Of a stretch of 64,000 nucleotides of DNA, positions 33,697-42,128 are shown piece after piece (the stretch's first letter is position 1; every line of letters starts with the position of its first letter). The stretch is from Bradyrhizobium sp. 200 (GTDB lineage: Bacteria; Pseudomonadota; Alphaproteobacteria; Rhizobiales; Xanthobacteraceae), in contig NZ_CP064689.1 of NCBI RefSeq assembly GCF_023100945.1, positions 5,190,001 through 5,254,000 on the forward strand, in the 5' to 3' direction. A program made the translations under genes and the position numbers. The notes beneath the pieces were generated by a model, which saw nothing but the letters and a program-made list of their open reading frames with translations, had not been told where the DNA came from and did not search any database.

Positions 33697-34890
33697 TCAC
33701 ATCCGCTTGGCGACTTCCTCCAGCATCACCTCGGTGGCGCCGCCACCGATGGTCAGTACCCGCGCGTCACGCACCATCCGCTCGATTGGCGTGCCGCGCA
33801 TGAAACCGGTGCCGCCGTGCAGTTGCAGACAACCATGCACCACCTCGTGCAGCACTTCCGGCGACAGCGCCTTCACCATCGACACCTCGCGAGCAGCCGA
33901 TTGGCCGGCCTCCACCAGCTCCGCCGCATGGTAAGCGAGCGCACGGGCAGCCGCCGCCTTGGCTGCGAGTGACGCCAGCTTGAGCCGTACCGCCTGCTGG
34001 TTCCACAGCGGCCCGCCAAACGCCTGCCGGCCCTTCACATAGTTGGTGGTGAGTTCGATCGCCTTGGCCGACTCGCCGGCGCAGATGCCGCCGATGCAGA
34101 TCCGTTCATTCTCGAAGGTTTCCATGATGCCATAGAAGCCGCGGTTTTCTTCGCCGAGCAGGTTTTCGAGGGGAACGCGCACGTCCTGGAACGCGATCTC
34201 GGCCGTGTCGGAGCAGAGCCAGCCATGCTTGTCGAGCTTGGTCGCGGAGATGCCGGGCGTCCTCCGCTCGACAATGAACAGCGAAATGCCGCGGCTGCCC
34301 TTTGCCGCGGGATCGGTACGCGCTGCAACGATCAGGATGTCGCCATAGACCGCGTTGGTGATGAACATCTTTGAGCCGTTGATCACCCAGGAATCGCCGT
34401 CGCGGCGAGCGCGCGTCTTCAGTCCGGCGACGTCGGAGCCCGCATCGGGTTCAGTCACCGCGATCGAGCAGATCGTCTCGCCGCGGATGATCGCGGGTAG
34501 ATATTTCTGCTTTTGCTCCGGCGTGCCGCGCAAGGTGATGTGGACCGCCGACATGTCGGTATGCACCAGCACCGACGAGGTGAAGCCGCCGAAGGTCGAA
34601 CGTCCCAGTTCCTCAGCCCACACCATTGAGGCCAACGGTCCCATGTCGGTGCCGCCATAATCGGCCGCGTGGCGCATGCCGAGAAAGCCGAGCGCGCCCA
34701 TGCGGCGGTAGATTTCGCGCGGAATCTTGCCGTCGCGCTCCCACTGCTCGCCATGCGGCACCACTTCCTTCTCGACGAAACGGCGAACCTGCTCGCGCAG
34801 CATCCGCAACTCCTCGGAAAGCTGCGGCTGCTCCGAGAAATGGAATTCGCTGTCGGAGTGACTGCGCGGATCGGCGGGCCTGACGTTCAT
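33697..34890 (-). CDS. Acyl-CoA dehydrogenase
   Basis: 397 residues. Seen: EKEVVPHGEQWERDGKIPREIY, SIAVTEPDAGSDVAGLKTRA, INGSKMFITNAVYGDILIVAART, TFENERICIGGICAGE, RQAFGGPLWNQQAVRLKLA, QLHGGTGFMRGTPIERMVRDARVLTIGGGATEVM. A standard FAD dehydrogenase of acyl-CoA thioesters. Last gene of the six-gene operon driven from 39159; its ATG overlaps the esterase stop by four bases. A CoA-ester dehydrogenase in an operon headed by a Rieske oxygenase is unusual. Confidence 0.9.
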   Translation of the reverse strand: MNVRPADPRSHSDSEFHFSEQPQLSEELRMLREQVRRFVEKEVVPHGEQWERDGKIPREIYRRMGALGFLGMRHAADYGGTDMGPLASMVWAEELGRSTFGGFTSSVLVHTDMSAVHITLRGTPEQKQKYLPAIIRGETICSIAVTEPDAGSDVAGLKTRARRDGDSWVINGSKMFITNAVYGDILIVAARTDPAAKGSRGISLFIVERRTPGISATKLDKHGWLCSDTAEIAFQDVRVPLENLLGEENRGFYGIMETFENERICIGGICAGESAKAIELTTNYVKGRQAFGGPLWNQQAVRLKLASLAAKAAAARALAYHAAELVEAGQSAAREVSMVKALSPEVLHEVVHGCLQLHGGTGFMRGTPIERMVRDARVLTIGGGATEVMLEEVAKRM

Positions 34891-35804
34891 GATGATGCCC
34901 TCTCGGCCTTGATGTGAAGGTGCCGGTTGAGAAATTGCGCGATCGATACGATGGCCTGATGCGCCTCGGGAAGCTCCGCGCCGAACATCTGGAAGACGTG
35001 GATCATACCATCCCAGACCTCCAGGTTAACATCGATGCCGGCAGCGCGCGCTATCTCGGCAAACATGACGGAATCGTCCAGCACGGTTTCGCGGTCGCCG
35101 ACCTGGATCAATAGCGGCGGCAAGCCCCCGAGGTCGGCATACAGCGGTGATACCAGGGGATCATAGGGATCGCCCTGCCCGCCCAGATAATTCTTTGCCA
35201 GCGCCAGGATCATCGCGCGCTGATGGATCGGGTCCGCTTCGGCCCGGCTGACGTAACTCGCACCGGTCGCCACCAAATCGGTCCATGGCGACATCAGCAC
35301 GGCCGATGCGGGCAGCGGAAGCCTCCGTTCGCGCAAGGCCAGCATGGCTGCGAGCACGAGATTGCCGCCGGCAGAATCCCCGGCAAGAGCGATGTTGGCC
35401 GACTTCAGGCCGCGGTCGAGCATCCAGCGATAGGCTGCGACGGCGTTGTCCAGCGCGGCCGGAAAGCGATGTTCCGGTGCGAGGCGGTAGTTGATGGCGA
35501 GCACGCGGCAGCCGCTGGCGAGTGCGATCTGCGCAATCAGGTCGCGGTGCGAGGCCACAGAGCCGATGCGAAAGCCGCCGCCATGGAAATAAAGAATGGC
35601 CTTGTCCTCCGGTGCATCGTCCGGCGATATCCATTCGCCGTCGACACCACCGGCGGAGACGCATTCGCATGTGACCGGCGCGGTGCTGCCTCCGAAGGCC
35701 GCATCCCAATCGCTGCGCATCTGGGTTACGGAGGTTTCGCGATTCCAGCTCCGGTAGACCGCGCGTATGCGTTCGATCGCAAGATCGATCGGAGTTGCTG
35801 CCAT
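34887..35804 (-). CDS. Alpha/beta hydrolase, hormone-sensitive lipase family
   Basis: 305 residues. Oxyanion motif ILYFHGGGFRIGS, nucleophile elbow ALAGDSAGGNLVLAAML, catalytic Asp/His region near DRETVLDDSVMFAE and EVWDGMIHVFQMF. Members hydrolyse short-chain and aromatic esters or amides. Start chosen at MAATPIDLAIE (35804); an in-frame ATG at 35825, one base after the SDR stop, would add seven residues. It lies between an SDR and an acyl-CoA dehydrogenase in one operon. Confidence 0.85.
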   Translation of the reverse strand: MAATPIDLAIERIRAVYRSWNRETSVTQMRSDWDAAFGGSTAPVTCECVSAGGVDGEWISPDDAPEDKAILYFHGGGFRIGSVASHRDLIAQIALASGCRVLAINYRLAPEHRFPAALDNAVAAYRWMLDRGLKSANIALAGDSAGGNLVLAAMLALRERRLPLPASAVLMSPWTDLVATGASYVSRAEADPIHQRAMILALAKNYLGGQGDPYDPLVSPLYADLGGLPPLLIQVGDRETVLDDSVMFAEIARAAGIDVNLEVWDGMIHVFQMFGAELPEAHQAIVSIAQFLNRHLHIKAERASS

Positions 35805-35826
35805 ATTCTCGCCCGCGCGCCCCATA

Positions 35827-36585
35827 TCAGCCACCCAACCCCATGCCACCCGACACCCCAATCGTCTCGCCGGTGATATAGCCCGCCTGATCGGAGGCCA
35901 GAAACAATACGGCCGCGGCGATCTCTTCGGGTTCGCCGAGGCGCCGCAACAAGGTGGCATCGGTCATCGCGCGCAAGATCTTGTCGCCCCCCTTGGCGAC
36001 GGCGGCTTCCAGCATCGGCGTGCGGACCGGCCCAGGCGCGATTGAATTGGCGGTAATCCCGAAGCGCGCATTTTCGCGCGCAATGCTTTTGGTGAAGGCG
36101 ATTACACCTCCCTTCGCGGCCGAATAGACCGCACCGCCCTTCGAGCCCAACCGTGCCGCTTCCGAGGTGATGTTGATGATGCGCCCGAAGCCGGCCGCCT
36201 GCATCGCCGGAAGCGCGGCGTGGGTGCACGCAAAAGCCGACACCAGATTTACCGCTAGCAGCCTGGCCCAATCTTCTGCCGTCGTATCGGTGAAAAACGC
36301 ATGCTGGTCGACGCCGGCATTGTTGACAACGATATCGAACGGCCCGTGCTGCGACATGGTCGCCTGCACCATGCCGGTGTCGCCGACATCGAGGTGGACC
36401 GCCGTCGCACCAACCTGCCCGGCCAGAGCGGACGCCCCGGCGATATCGAGATCAACGATCACGATATGAGCGCCGGCATCGGCAAAGCTTCGCACGATCG
36501 CCGCACCAATGCCCTGCGCGCCGCCCGAGACGAAGGCGCGGCGGCCGTCGAGCCGTCCGAAAGCCCGAGTGCCGGGCGCCGGCAC
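35827..36585 (-). CDS. SDR dehydrogenase, BadH-like
   Basis: 252-residue classical SDR. Seen: FVSGGAQGIGAAIVRSFADAG, DIVVNNAGVDQ, IINITSEAARLGSKGGAVYSAAKGGVIAF (Ser and Tyr-x3-Lys), ITANSIAPGPVRTPMLEAA and ITGETIGVSGGMGLGG. The S-E-A-A-R-L-G and AVYSAAKGG blocks resemble BadH and the SDR at 963, suggesting oxidation of a hydroxyacyl-CoA. Three bases after the crotonase stop, in the same operon. Confidence 0.85.
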   Translation of the reverse strand: MPAPGTRAFGRLDGRRAFVSGGAQGIGAAIVRSFADAGAHIVIVDLDIAGASALAGQVGATAVHLDVGDTGMVQATMSQHGPFDIVVNNAGVDQHAFFTDTTAEDWARLLAVNLVSAFACTHAALPAMQAAGFGRIINITSEAARLGSKGGAVYSAAKGGVIAFTKSIARENARFGITANSIAPGPVRTPMLEAAVAKGGDKILRAMTDATLLRRLGEPEEIAAAVLFLASDQAGYITGETIGVSGGMGLGG

Positions 36586-36588
36586 TAG

Positions 36589-37383
36589 CTAGCGTCCCGT
36601 AAAGATGGGTTTGCGCCGTTCGATGACGGCCGCGAGCCCTTCCCGCGCGTCGGCCATCCCCGACAGCTCGGACACGGTGCGCGCTTCTTCCGAGAGGCAT
36701 TGCTCGACGCTGGTGCCGGTTCCCGCCCAGACCAGCCGCTTGGTCGCCGCCAGCGCCTTCGGCGCACCGGCCGCCAGTTCCCGTGCGAAGGCGAGCGACG
36801 CCTCGCCCAATTCGGTATCGGGAACAACTTTGGTGACGATGCCCATCTCCAGCGCCTCAGTCGCCGATATCACCGGATTTGTAAGAAGGATCGACATTGC
36901 GCGGCGCAAGCCGACCAACCGCGACAGCGTGACGGAGACACCGGCGTCAGGCGCCATGGCGACACGCGTCGCACCCGCGAGGAATTTTGCGGATTCGCCG
37001 GCGATGACGATATCGGAAGCGCAGACGAGCCCAAAGCCGCCGCCACCTGCGGCAAAGCCCTGAACGGAAGTGATGACGGGCGCCTCCAACCGCAAAAGCC
37101 CCGTCACCGCATTCTGCAGATAGGCCGTTGCCTGCCGGATGTAGTCAGGCAGCTTCTCGCCCTTCGACGCAAAGGCGCGCACGTCGCCGCCCGCGCAAAA
37201 GTTCGTCCCCTCGCCGCTCAGCAGCAGCACGCGCAGGTCCGGCTGACCGTGGCAAACCATGATGGCGTCGCACAGCGCGTTCAGGAGTTCGGCGCTCATG
37301 CCGTTGGCGGCGTCGGGGCGGTTGAGCCGCAGCCGCGCGATGCCGTCGGCGATGTCGAGCAGAACGGGTCCCTTGTCAATCAT
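36589..37383 (-). CDS. Enoyl-CoA hydratase/isomerase (crotonase family)
   Basis: 264 residues. Seen: RLRLNRPDAANGMSAELLN, GEGTNFCAGGDVRAFAS, VITSVQGFAAGGGGFGLVCASDIVIAG, GATRVAMAPDAGVSVTLSRLVG and EMGIVTKVVPDTEL, ending EGLAAVIERRKPIFTGR. The APDAGVS loop has Asp where typical hydratases place Glu. It follows the oxygenase beta subunit by 22 bases and precedes a BadH-like SDR, suggesting a hydratase-dehydrogenase pair on a CoA ester. Confidence 0.87.
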   Translation of the reverse strand: MIDKGPVLLDIADGIARLRLNRPDAANGMSAELLNALCDAIMVCHGQPDLRVLLLSGEGTNFCAGGDVRAFASKGEKLPDYIRQATAYLQNAVTGLLRLEAPVITSVQGFAAGGGGFGLVCASDIVIAGESAKFLAGATRVAMAPDAGVSVTLSRLVGLRRAMSILLTNPVISATEALEMGIVTKVVPDTELGEASLAFARELAAGAPKALAATKRLVWAGTGTSVEQCLSEEARTVSELSGMADAREGLAAVIERRKPIFTGR

Positions 37384-37405
37384 TGCAAGCTTTCTACCTT
37401 CAAGG

Positions 37406-37903
37406 CTAAATCAGGAACGAGAGCGTGAACAAGGCCTTCTCGTTGTTGACGAGCGTCACCTTCTTGTACGCCATTCGCAGCTCGCCATCGACATGGCGCA
37501 GCCGGTATTCGTTGCGGGCGGCCCAGATGGTGTCGTCGCGAAGGCTGGATTCAAACACCAGACTATTGCAGGCGACCGAGATATCGCCGCCCGGCTGCTC
37601 GTCCAGAAGCTCAATGTTGGATACCAGCCGTCGCAGCCGCGACTGCGGCGTCTGGGTGTGGCGTTTGCCGGTCAGCAATTGCTTGATGCGGAGCGAAATG
37701 CGCGAACGGTTGTCGTAAATGATCGACATTTCCTTTTCGGGATCGATATCGTCGCCGTTGGCTGGCACCCAATAGACCCCATCATCGGTCCAGAGCGCTT
37801 CCCAGGCTTCATACCGGTGCTCGTCCTGGAGCCGCGCCTCCTTGTAGATGAAGGCCGTCACGGCACTCATCAATGTAGCGCTGCTTTCGCGCGACAGCAT
37901 CAC
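37406..37903 (-). CDS. Aromatic-ring-hydroxylating dioxygenase, beta subunit
   Basis: 165 residues, NTF2-like. Seen: VTAFIYKEARLQDEHRYEAWEALWTDDGVYWVPANGDDIDPE, SIIYDNRSRISLRIKQLLTGKRHTQTPQSRLRRLVSNIEL and WAARNEYRLRHVDGELRMAYKKVTLVNNE. It overlaps the alpha-subunit stop by four bases (ATGA). No reductase or ferredoxin gene is adjacent; the nearest isolated Rieske ferredoxin is at 60592. Confidence 0.9.
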   Translation of the reverse strand: MMLSRESSATLMSAVTAFIYKEARLQDEHRYEAWEALWTDDGVYWVPANGDDIDPEKEMSIIYDNRSRISLRIKQLLTGKRHTQTPQSRLRRLVSNIELLDEQPGGDISVACNSLVFESSLRDDTIWAARNEYRLRHVDGELRMAYKKVTLVNNEKALFTLSFLI

Positions 37904-39159
37904 ACCGTCTCCATCAGGCTGCGATAATGACGCCAGATGCCGCGCGACGGAATCTCGTCAGTGACGTGACCGACCTTGAAGCCAAGATCGTCGCGGCGCT
38001 CACGCTTCTCGCCGCGGCCGAGAAAAATCCATTCGGGGTTACGCGCCAGCACGCCGCGATGGCAGCGCTCGTACATTTCCGAATCGTCGGCCAGCAACAG
38101 TCCGGCGGGGCCGACCGAGCCCATGGTCTGCTGGCGCAGACGCCGGTTCATGTCGGGCGCGCCCTTGAACTGCAATGCAGTGACATGCTGCACGCTGTCG
38201 TCGACGGCGAGCGGCTGGATCACGAACATCTGGATTTCGGCGATGAACAGGTTCGGGAAGATCATCACATGCGGCGTGCCGTCGATCATGATCTCGCGCG
38301 CCTTCTGGTCGCCATAGGCGGCCTTCATTCGCGCCGTATAATCCGGCAACCGCGCTTCCGTGGTGCCGAACCAGCTCATCGGCGCGTCGCGCTTGCGGAA
38401 CTCGGGCCGCAGGTCGATCTCGGTATGGCCGTTGCCATAGTCGCGCGTCACCGCAGTCGATGCGCCGCCATAGAGCTTGCCGATTGCGCTGTCGGCGACA
38501 CCGAAGATCGAGGAATGCACGAAGGCCGGGTGATAGCCGTCACATTCGTTTTCCAGAATGAATTTCCAGTTGGCCTTGACGCGGTGCTTGAGGAAGCCCG
38601 CTGTCACCTCGACCTCGCCTTTCGGCGAGAAGCGAACCAGGCGGTCGATGGTTTCGGCGGCACCGCCGAGATGCTCTTCCAGAGTCGGGCCCTCTGCCGC
38701 AAACGAGCCGAACACAAAACCGCGATAGGATTGCACCCGTGTCACGCGGCCGAGCGAAAGCTTTGACTTGTCCTGGCCTTCGTAGCCGTCCGGGAAGGCA
38801 TAGCCGACCAGACGGCCGTCATTGGCAAAGGTCCAGGAATGGAAAGGACACGTGAAAGAGCGTGCGTTGCCTTTATCGTAAGAGCAGACTTGGTTGCCGC
38901 GGTGCGAGCATCGGTTCAGCAGCAGATTGACCTTGCCCTGCTCGTCGCGGGTCATGATGATGGATTGCGGCCCGATCGATTTGACGACGTAATCGTTCGC
39001 TTTCGGCACCTCGCTTTCGTGCCCGACATAGACCCAGGTGCGGTACCAGATGTTCTGCAATTCCGCTTCGAAGATCGCGGGATCGCTGTAGAGCGAGCCG
39101 TGCACCCGGTCCGGCCGGATCAATTCGCCCCACCGTGACGCGCGCGGCACAACGTTCAT
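37900..39159 (-). CDS. Rieske aromatic-ring-hydroxylating dioxygenase, alpha subunit
   Basis: 419 residues. Rieske ligands CSHRG (C84, H86) and CPFHSW (C104, H107); iron site ENECDGYHPAFVH (D207, H210, H215). Start at 39159 (MNVVPRASRW) follows GGGAG by 8 bases; an ATG five codons upstream is less well placed. First gene of an operon continuing with beta subunit, crotonase, SDR, esterase and acyl-CoA dehydrogenase. The TetR-type element at 39220-39245 sits 61 bases upstream. Its substrate is unknown; neighbours suggest an aromatic acid or its CoA ester. Confidence 0.92.
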   Translation of the reverse strand: MNVVPRASRWGELIRPDRVHGSLYSDPAIFEAELQNIWYRTWVYVGHESEVPKANDYVVKSIGPQSIIMTRDEQGKVNLLLNRCSHRGNQVCSYDKGNARSFTCPFHSWTFANDGRLVGYAFPDGYEGQDKSKLSLGRVTRVQSYRGFVFGSFAAEGPTLEEHLGGAAETIDRLVRFSPKGEVEVTAGFLKHRVKANWKFILENECDGYHPAFVHSSIFGVADSAIGKLYGGASTAVTRDYGNGHTEIDLRPEFRKRDAPMSWFGTTEARLPDYTARMKAAYGDQKAREIMIDGTPHVMIFPNLFIAEIQMFVIQPLAVDDSVQHVTALQFKGAPDMNRRLRQQTMGSVGPAGLLLADDSEMYERCHRGVLARNPEWIFLGRGEKRERRDDLGFKVGHVTDEIPSRGIWRHYRSLMETV

Positions 39160-39219
39160 CGCTGCATCTCCCATGGCTGGCCCGGGCTCTCTTGCGGAAA
39201 CCTGCGGCTTGGGCTAAAA

Positions 39220-39245
39220 ATAATCCGACTGACCGTTCGAATAAT
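39220..39245 (-). promoter_or_regulatory. TetR-type operator, copy T2
   Basis: A 26-bp element with core CCGACTGACCGTTCG (39225-39239), an imperfect dyad. Read toward the Rieske operon it has the same orientation and nearly the same distance to the start (61 bases) as copy T1 has to its gene (69 bases), with only two mismatches. The TetR protein at 24758 is the expected binder. The NTF2-crotonase gene at 39363 is transcribed away from the same region. Confidence 0.65.
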
Positions 39246-39362
39246 AGCACCAGCGTTTGGCGGCTTCAAGGGGATTTTCCCGATCGACGCCGTCTCGCAT
39301 CGCAGCGGCGGCTTCGAGATGCCGGCCGTTGATAACAGCGGGTTCGAAAAAGGGAGTTTTGG

Positions 39363-40550
39363 ATGGGAAGCCGCAGTTCTGCCGATCTCGCCCGCGCGCT
39401 CTACGCCGCGCTTGCCGCCGGCGACCGCGCGCAGCTCGACGCGCTGCTGCATCCGCAATTTACCGGGCGCACCGCCGAGGGCATGCCGTTCGGCATCGGT
39501 GGCGAGCATACCGGACCGGCAGCGATGCGGCGGAACGGTTGGGGCGCGATCGCCCGGCATTTCGAGGCGCGCGCCGAGCCGGAACGATTTCTCGATCTCG
39601 CCGATGGCCGCCTGCTGGTCACAGGCCGGTATCGCGGCCACGGCAAACAAGGCGGCGCCGCTCTCGAGGCTGACTTTGCGCATTTGATCGCGATCGACCA
39701 GGGGCGCATCAAGTCGCTTGAGCAATTTACAGACACAGCGCGCTGGCACGCCGCCGCGGGGCCGCTGCGAACCGTGCTGCTCGATTTCGAGGGTGGCATT
39801 GCGACCTTGCGGCTGAACCGGCCAGACAAGGGCAACGCCATCGATACCGAGATGGCCGCCGATCTCGTCGAGGCAGCAACGCAGATTGCAGAACGGTCGG
39901 ACATCCGCGCCGTCCTGATCGCTGGCAGCGGACCGAACTTCACCGTTGGTGGCGACCTCGGCTTGTTTGCGGGCACCGCTCGCGAGCAGTTGCCGAACCG
40001 GCTGCGCCGCATGATCGACAGCTATCATCTGGCGATCGAGCGGCTGACCAGCATCGATGCGCCGGTCGTCGCTGCGGTGCGTGGCGGCGCAGGCGGCGGC
40101 GGATTGGGCCTGCTCTACGCCGCCGACATTGTCGTGGCGGCCGATGATGCGCGTTTCGCGTTGGGCTATGGCGCGCTCGGCCTGACGGCGGATGGCGGCA
40201 ATACCTGGTTTCTGCCGCGCATGGTCGGGATGCGACGCGCGCAAGAACTCTTCCTGCTCAACCGCCGCCTCACCGCCCAGGAGGCGTTCGACTTCGGACT
40301 GGTGTCGCGCCTGGTGCCAAGCGATACCGTCGAGAGCGAAGCAGCCACCCTCGCCGGCACGCTGGCCGCAGGCCCGACGCGCGCCTTCGGCGCCGTCCGC
40401 CGAATGCTGAGGCAATCATTCGAAACCGGCCTGTCCGATCAGCTCGACGCCGAAAAAGACTCTATCGTCGTCGCCAGCAGCACCGATGACGCGCAAGAAG
40501 GAATAGCCGCCTTCGTCGCCAAGCGCCGTCCGCAATTCCACGGAAGTTGA
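39363..40550 (+). CDS. NTF2/SnoaL-like domain fused to crotonase
   Basis: 395 residues in one continuous frame. Residues 1-125 look like a SnoaL/NTF2-like polyketide-cyclase fold (ALYAALAAGDRAQLDALLHPQFTG, GRTAEGMPFGIGGEHTGPAAM, LVTGRYRGHGKQG, HLIAIDQGRIKSLEQFTDTARWHAA). Residues 130-395 are a complete crotonase (ATLRLNRPDKGNAIDTEMA, GSGPNFTVGGDLGLFA, VVAAVRGGAGGGGLGLLYAADIVVA, GLTADGGNTWFLPRMVG, AFVAKRRPQFHGS). The frame reads through without a start or RBS between the parts. ATG follows AGGGAG. Divergent from the Rieske operon, probably sharing its TetR control. Confidence 0.85.
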   Translation: MGSRSSADLARALYAALAAGDRAQLDALLHPQFTGRTAEGMPFGIGGEHTGPAAMRRNGWGAIARHFEARAEPERFLDLADGRLLVTGRYRGHGKQGGAALEADFAHLIAIDQGRIKSLEQFTDTARWHAAAGPLRTVLLDFEGGIATLRLNRPDKGNAIDTEMAADLVEAATQIAERSDIRAVLIAGSGPNFTVGGDLGLFAGTAREQLPNRLRRMIDSYHLAIERLTSIDAPVVAAVRGGAGGGGLGLLYAADIVVAADDARFALGYGALGLTADGGNTWFLPRMVGMRRAQELFLLNRRLTAQEAFDFGLVSRLVPSDTVESEAATLAGTLAAGPTRAFGAVRRMLRQSFETGLSDQLDAEKDSIVVASSTDDAQEGIAAFVAKRRPQFHGS

Positions 40551-40578
40551 GCGGGCCGAGTCCATCCGCGTGCGGCGG

Positions 40579-42075
40579 CTAATCCCAGGACCAGGCGGAG
40601 AAGTCGTTCTCGAATTGCGGGACTTCCTTCCACACGCCCTTCAGCTTCTTGTTCGCAACGGTGATCCATTGCGGCTGGAACAGGAACCCGGCGACCGCGT
40701 CGGTTGCCAGCATGCGCTGTGCGTCGCCGAGCAGCTTGGCGCGCTCGGCCTCCGCCGATGTTGCCCTGATCTGCTGGTAGAGCGCGTTGAAGGCCGCGTT
40801 GTTATAGCCGAGATAGTAGTCCGGCTCGGTTATCTTCACGAGATCGAACGGCTCGACATGCGAGACGATGGTGAGATCGAAATTGTGCGGGCCGTTACCG
40901 GCAAACACCTGCGACAGCCACTGCGCCCATTCGACGTTCTCGATCTTGGCGATGATGCCTACCTTGGCGAGCTGGGCTGCGAGGACTTCGCCGCCCTGCC
41001 GCGCGTAAGGCGGCGGCGGCAGCTTGAGGCTGAGCTCAAGCGGCGTCTTCACGCCCGCTTCCGCCAGCAGCTTCTTGGCCTTTTCGGGGTCGTAGGGATT
41101 GATGCCGGTGGTGTCGACATAGCCCAGCGATCCCGGCGTATAGAAGCTGCCGATCGGCGTGCCAAAGCCATCGACCGCGCCGTCAATCATCGCCTTGCGA
41201 TCGATGGCAGCGAGGATGGCGCGGCGAACCCGCACGTCGTCGAGCGGCTTCTTCCGTTCGTTGATGCCGACGATGGTCTTGGCCCTGGAGCCGCCGATCA
41301 ACACATTGAAACGCGGATCGGCCTTGAACTGCGCCACGCTGCGCGCCACTGCGGCGCGCGGAAACGTGTCGACGTCGCCCGACAGCAGCGCCGCGACCTG
41401 CGCGGCGGGATCGCCGATGAAGCGGATGGTCACCTTGGAAAGCTTGATCGCGGCGGCGTTGCGATAGTCCGGCCATTTGGTCAGGGTGATCGACGATCCC
41501 TTGGCCCAGGCGCCGAGCGTAAAGGGCCCGGTGCCGACCGGCTGCGTCGCATTGGTCGGCGCGCTCTTCGGCTCGACGATCGAGCCGCCTGCCTGCCCCA
41601 GCAGGAACGGCAGGTTCGGTTCGGAATATTTGAGTACGACCACGATCGTCTCCGCATCGGGCGCGGTGACTGATTCAAACGCCTGGTACAGGCTCTTGTC
41701 CTTGTTGGTGCTGGTCGGCGCCGCGTTGCGATCATAGGAAAACTTTACCGCTGCGGAATCGAACGGCTCGCCGTTATGGAACTTGACACCCTTGCGGAGC
41801 TTGAACGTATAGGTCTTCAGGTCGGCCGACGCCTGCCAGCTCTCGGCGAGCAACGGCGATACCGAACCGTCCTCGTTGATCTTGGTCAACGTCTCATAGA
41901 GGTTATAGAGCGTGACCTCGGCGATCGCCGCAGCGGCGGCGTTGGTGGGATCGAGCCCCGGCGGCTCCAGCGTCATGCCCATGACGACGCTGTCCTTCTT
42001 GCCCTGCGCCAGGCTCGGCAGCGGCGTTGCGGCGAACGCGGCGGCTACTGCGATAATGATCAGTTTCTTCAGCAT
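40579..42075 (-). CDS. Dpp/Opp-type ABC substrate-binding protein
   Basis: 498 residues, SBP family 5. Signal peptide MLKKLIIIAVAAAFAATPLPSLAQ. Seen: TLEPPGLDPTNAAAAAIAEVTLYNLYETL, LAESWQASADLKTYTFKLRKGVKFHNGEPFDS, VGTGPFTLGAW, VRRAILAAIDRKAMIDG and YDPEKAKKLLAEAGV. GGGGGAG precedes the ATG. It is the last gene of the amidase-dppBCDF operon; with an amidase upstream the ligand may be an amide or peptide-like compound. Confidence 0.92.
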   Translation of the reverse strand: MLKKLIIIAVAAAFAATPLPSLAQGKKDSVVMGMTLEPPGLDPTNAAAAAIAEVTLYNLYETLTKINEDGSVSPLLAESWQASADLKTYTFKLRKGVKFHNGEPFDSAAVKFSYDRNAAPTSTNKDKSLYQAFESVTAPDAETIVVVLKYSEPNLPFLLGQAGGSIVEPKSAPTNATQPVGTGPFTLGAWAKGSSITLTKWPDYRNAAAIKLSKVTIRFIGDPAAQVAALLSGDVDTFPRAAVARSVAQFKADPRFNVLIGGSRAKTIVGINERKKPLDDVRVRRAILAAIDRKAMIDGAVDGFGTPIGSFYTPGSLGYVDTTGINPYDPEKAKKLLAEAGVKTPLELSLKLPPPPYARQGGEVLAAQLAKVGIIAKIENVEWAQWLSQVFAGNGPHNFDLTIVSHVEPFDLVKITEPDYYLGYNNAAFNALYQQIRATSAEAERAKLLGDAQRMLATDAVAGFLFQPQWITVANKKLKGVWKEVPQFENDFSAWSWD

Positions 42076-42128
42076 ATTTGCTCCCCCGACGTATTTTCAG
42101 ACAATCTAGTGCAGTCCCGTCCAAAAGG

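Noticed and set aside
42100..42125. CTAGTG between the ATPase and binding-protein genes as a seventh MarR site
   Set aside because: Only the six-base core matches; the arms do not pair and the gene set is unrelated.
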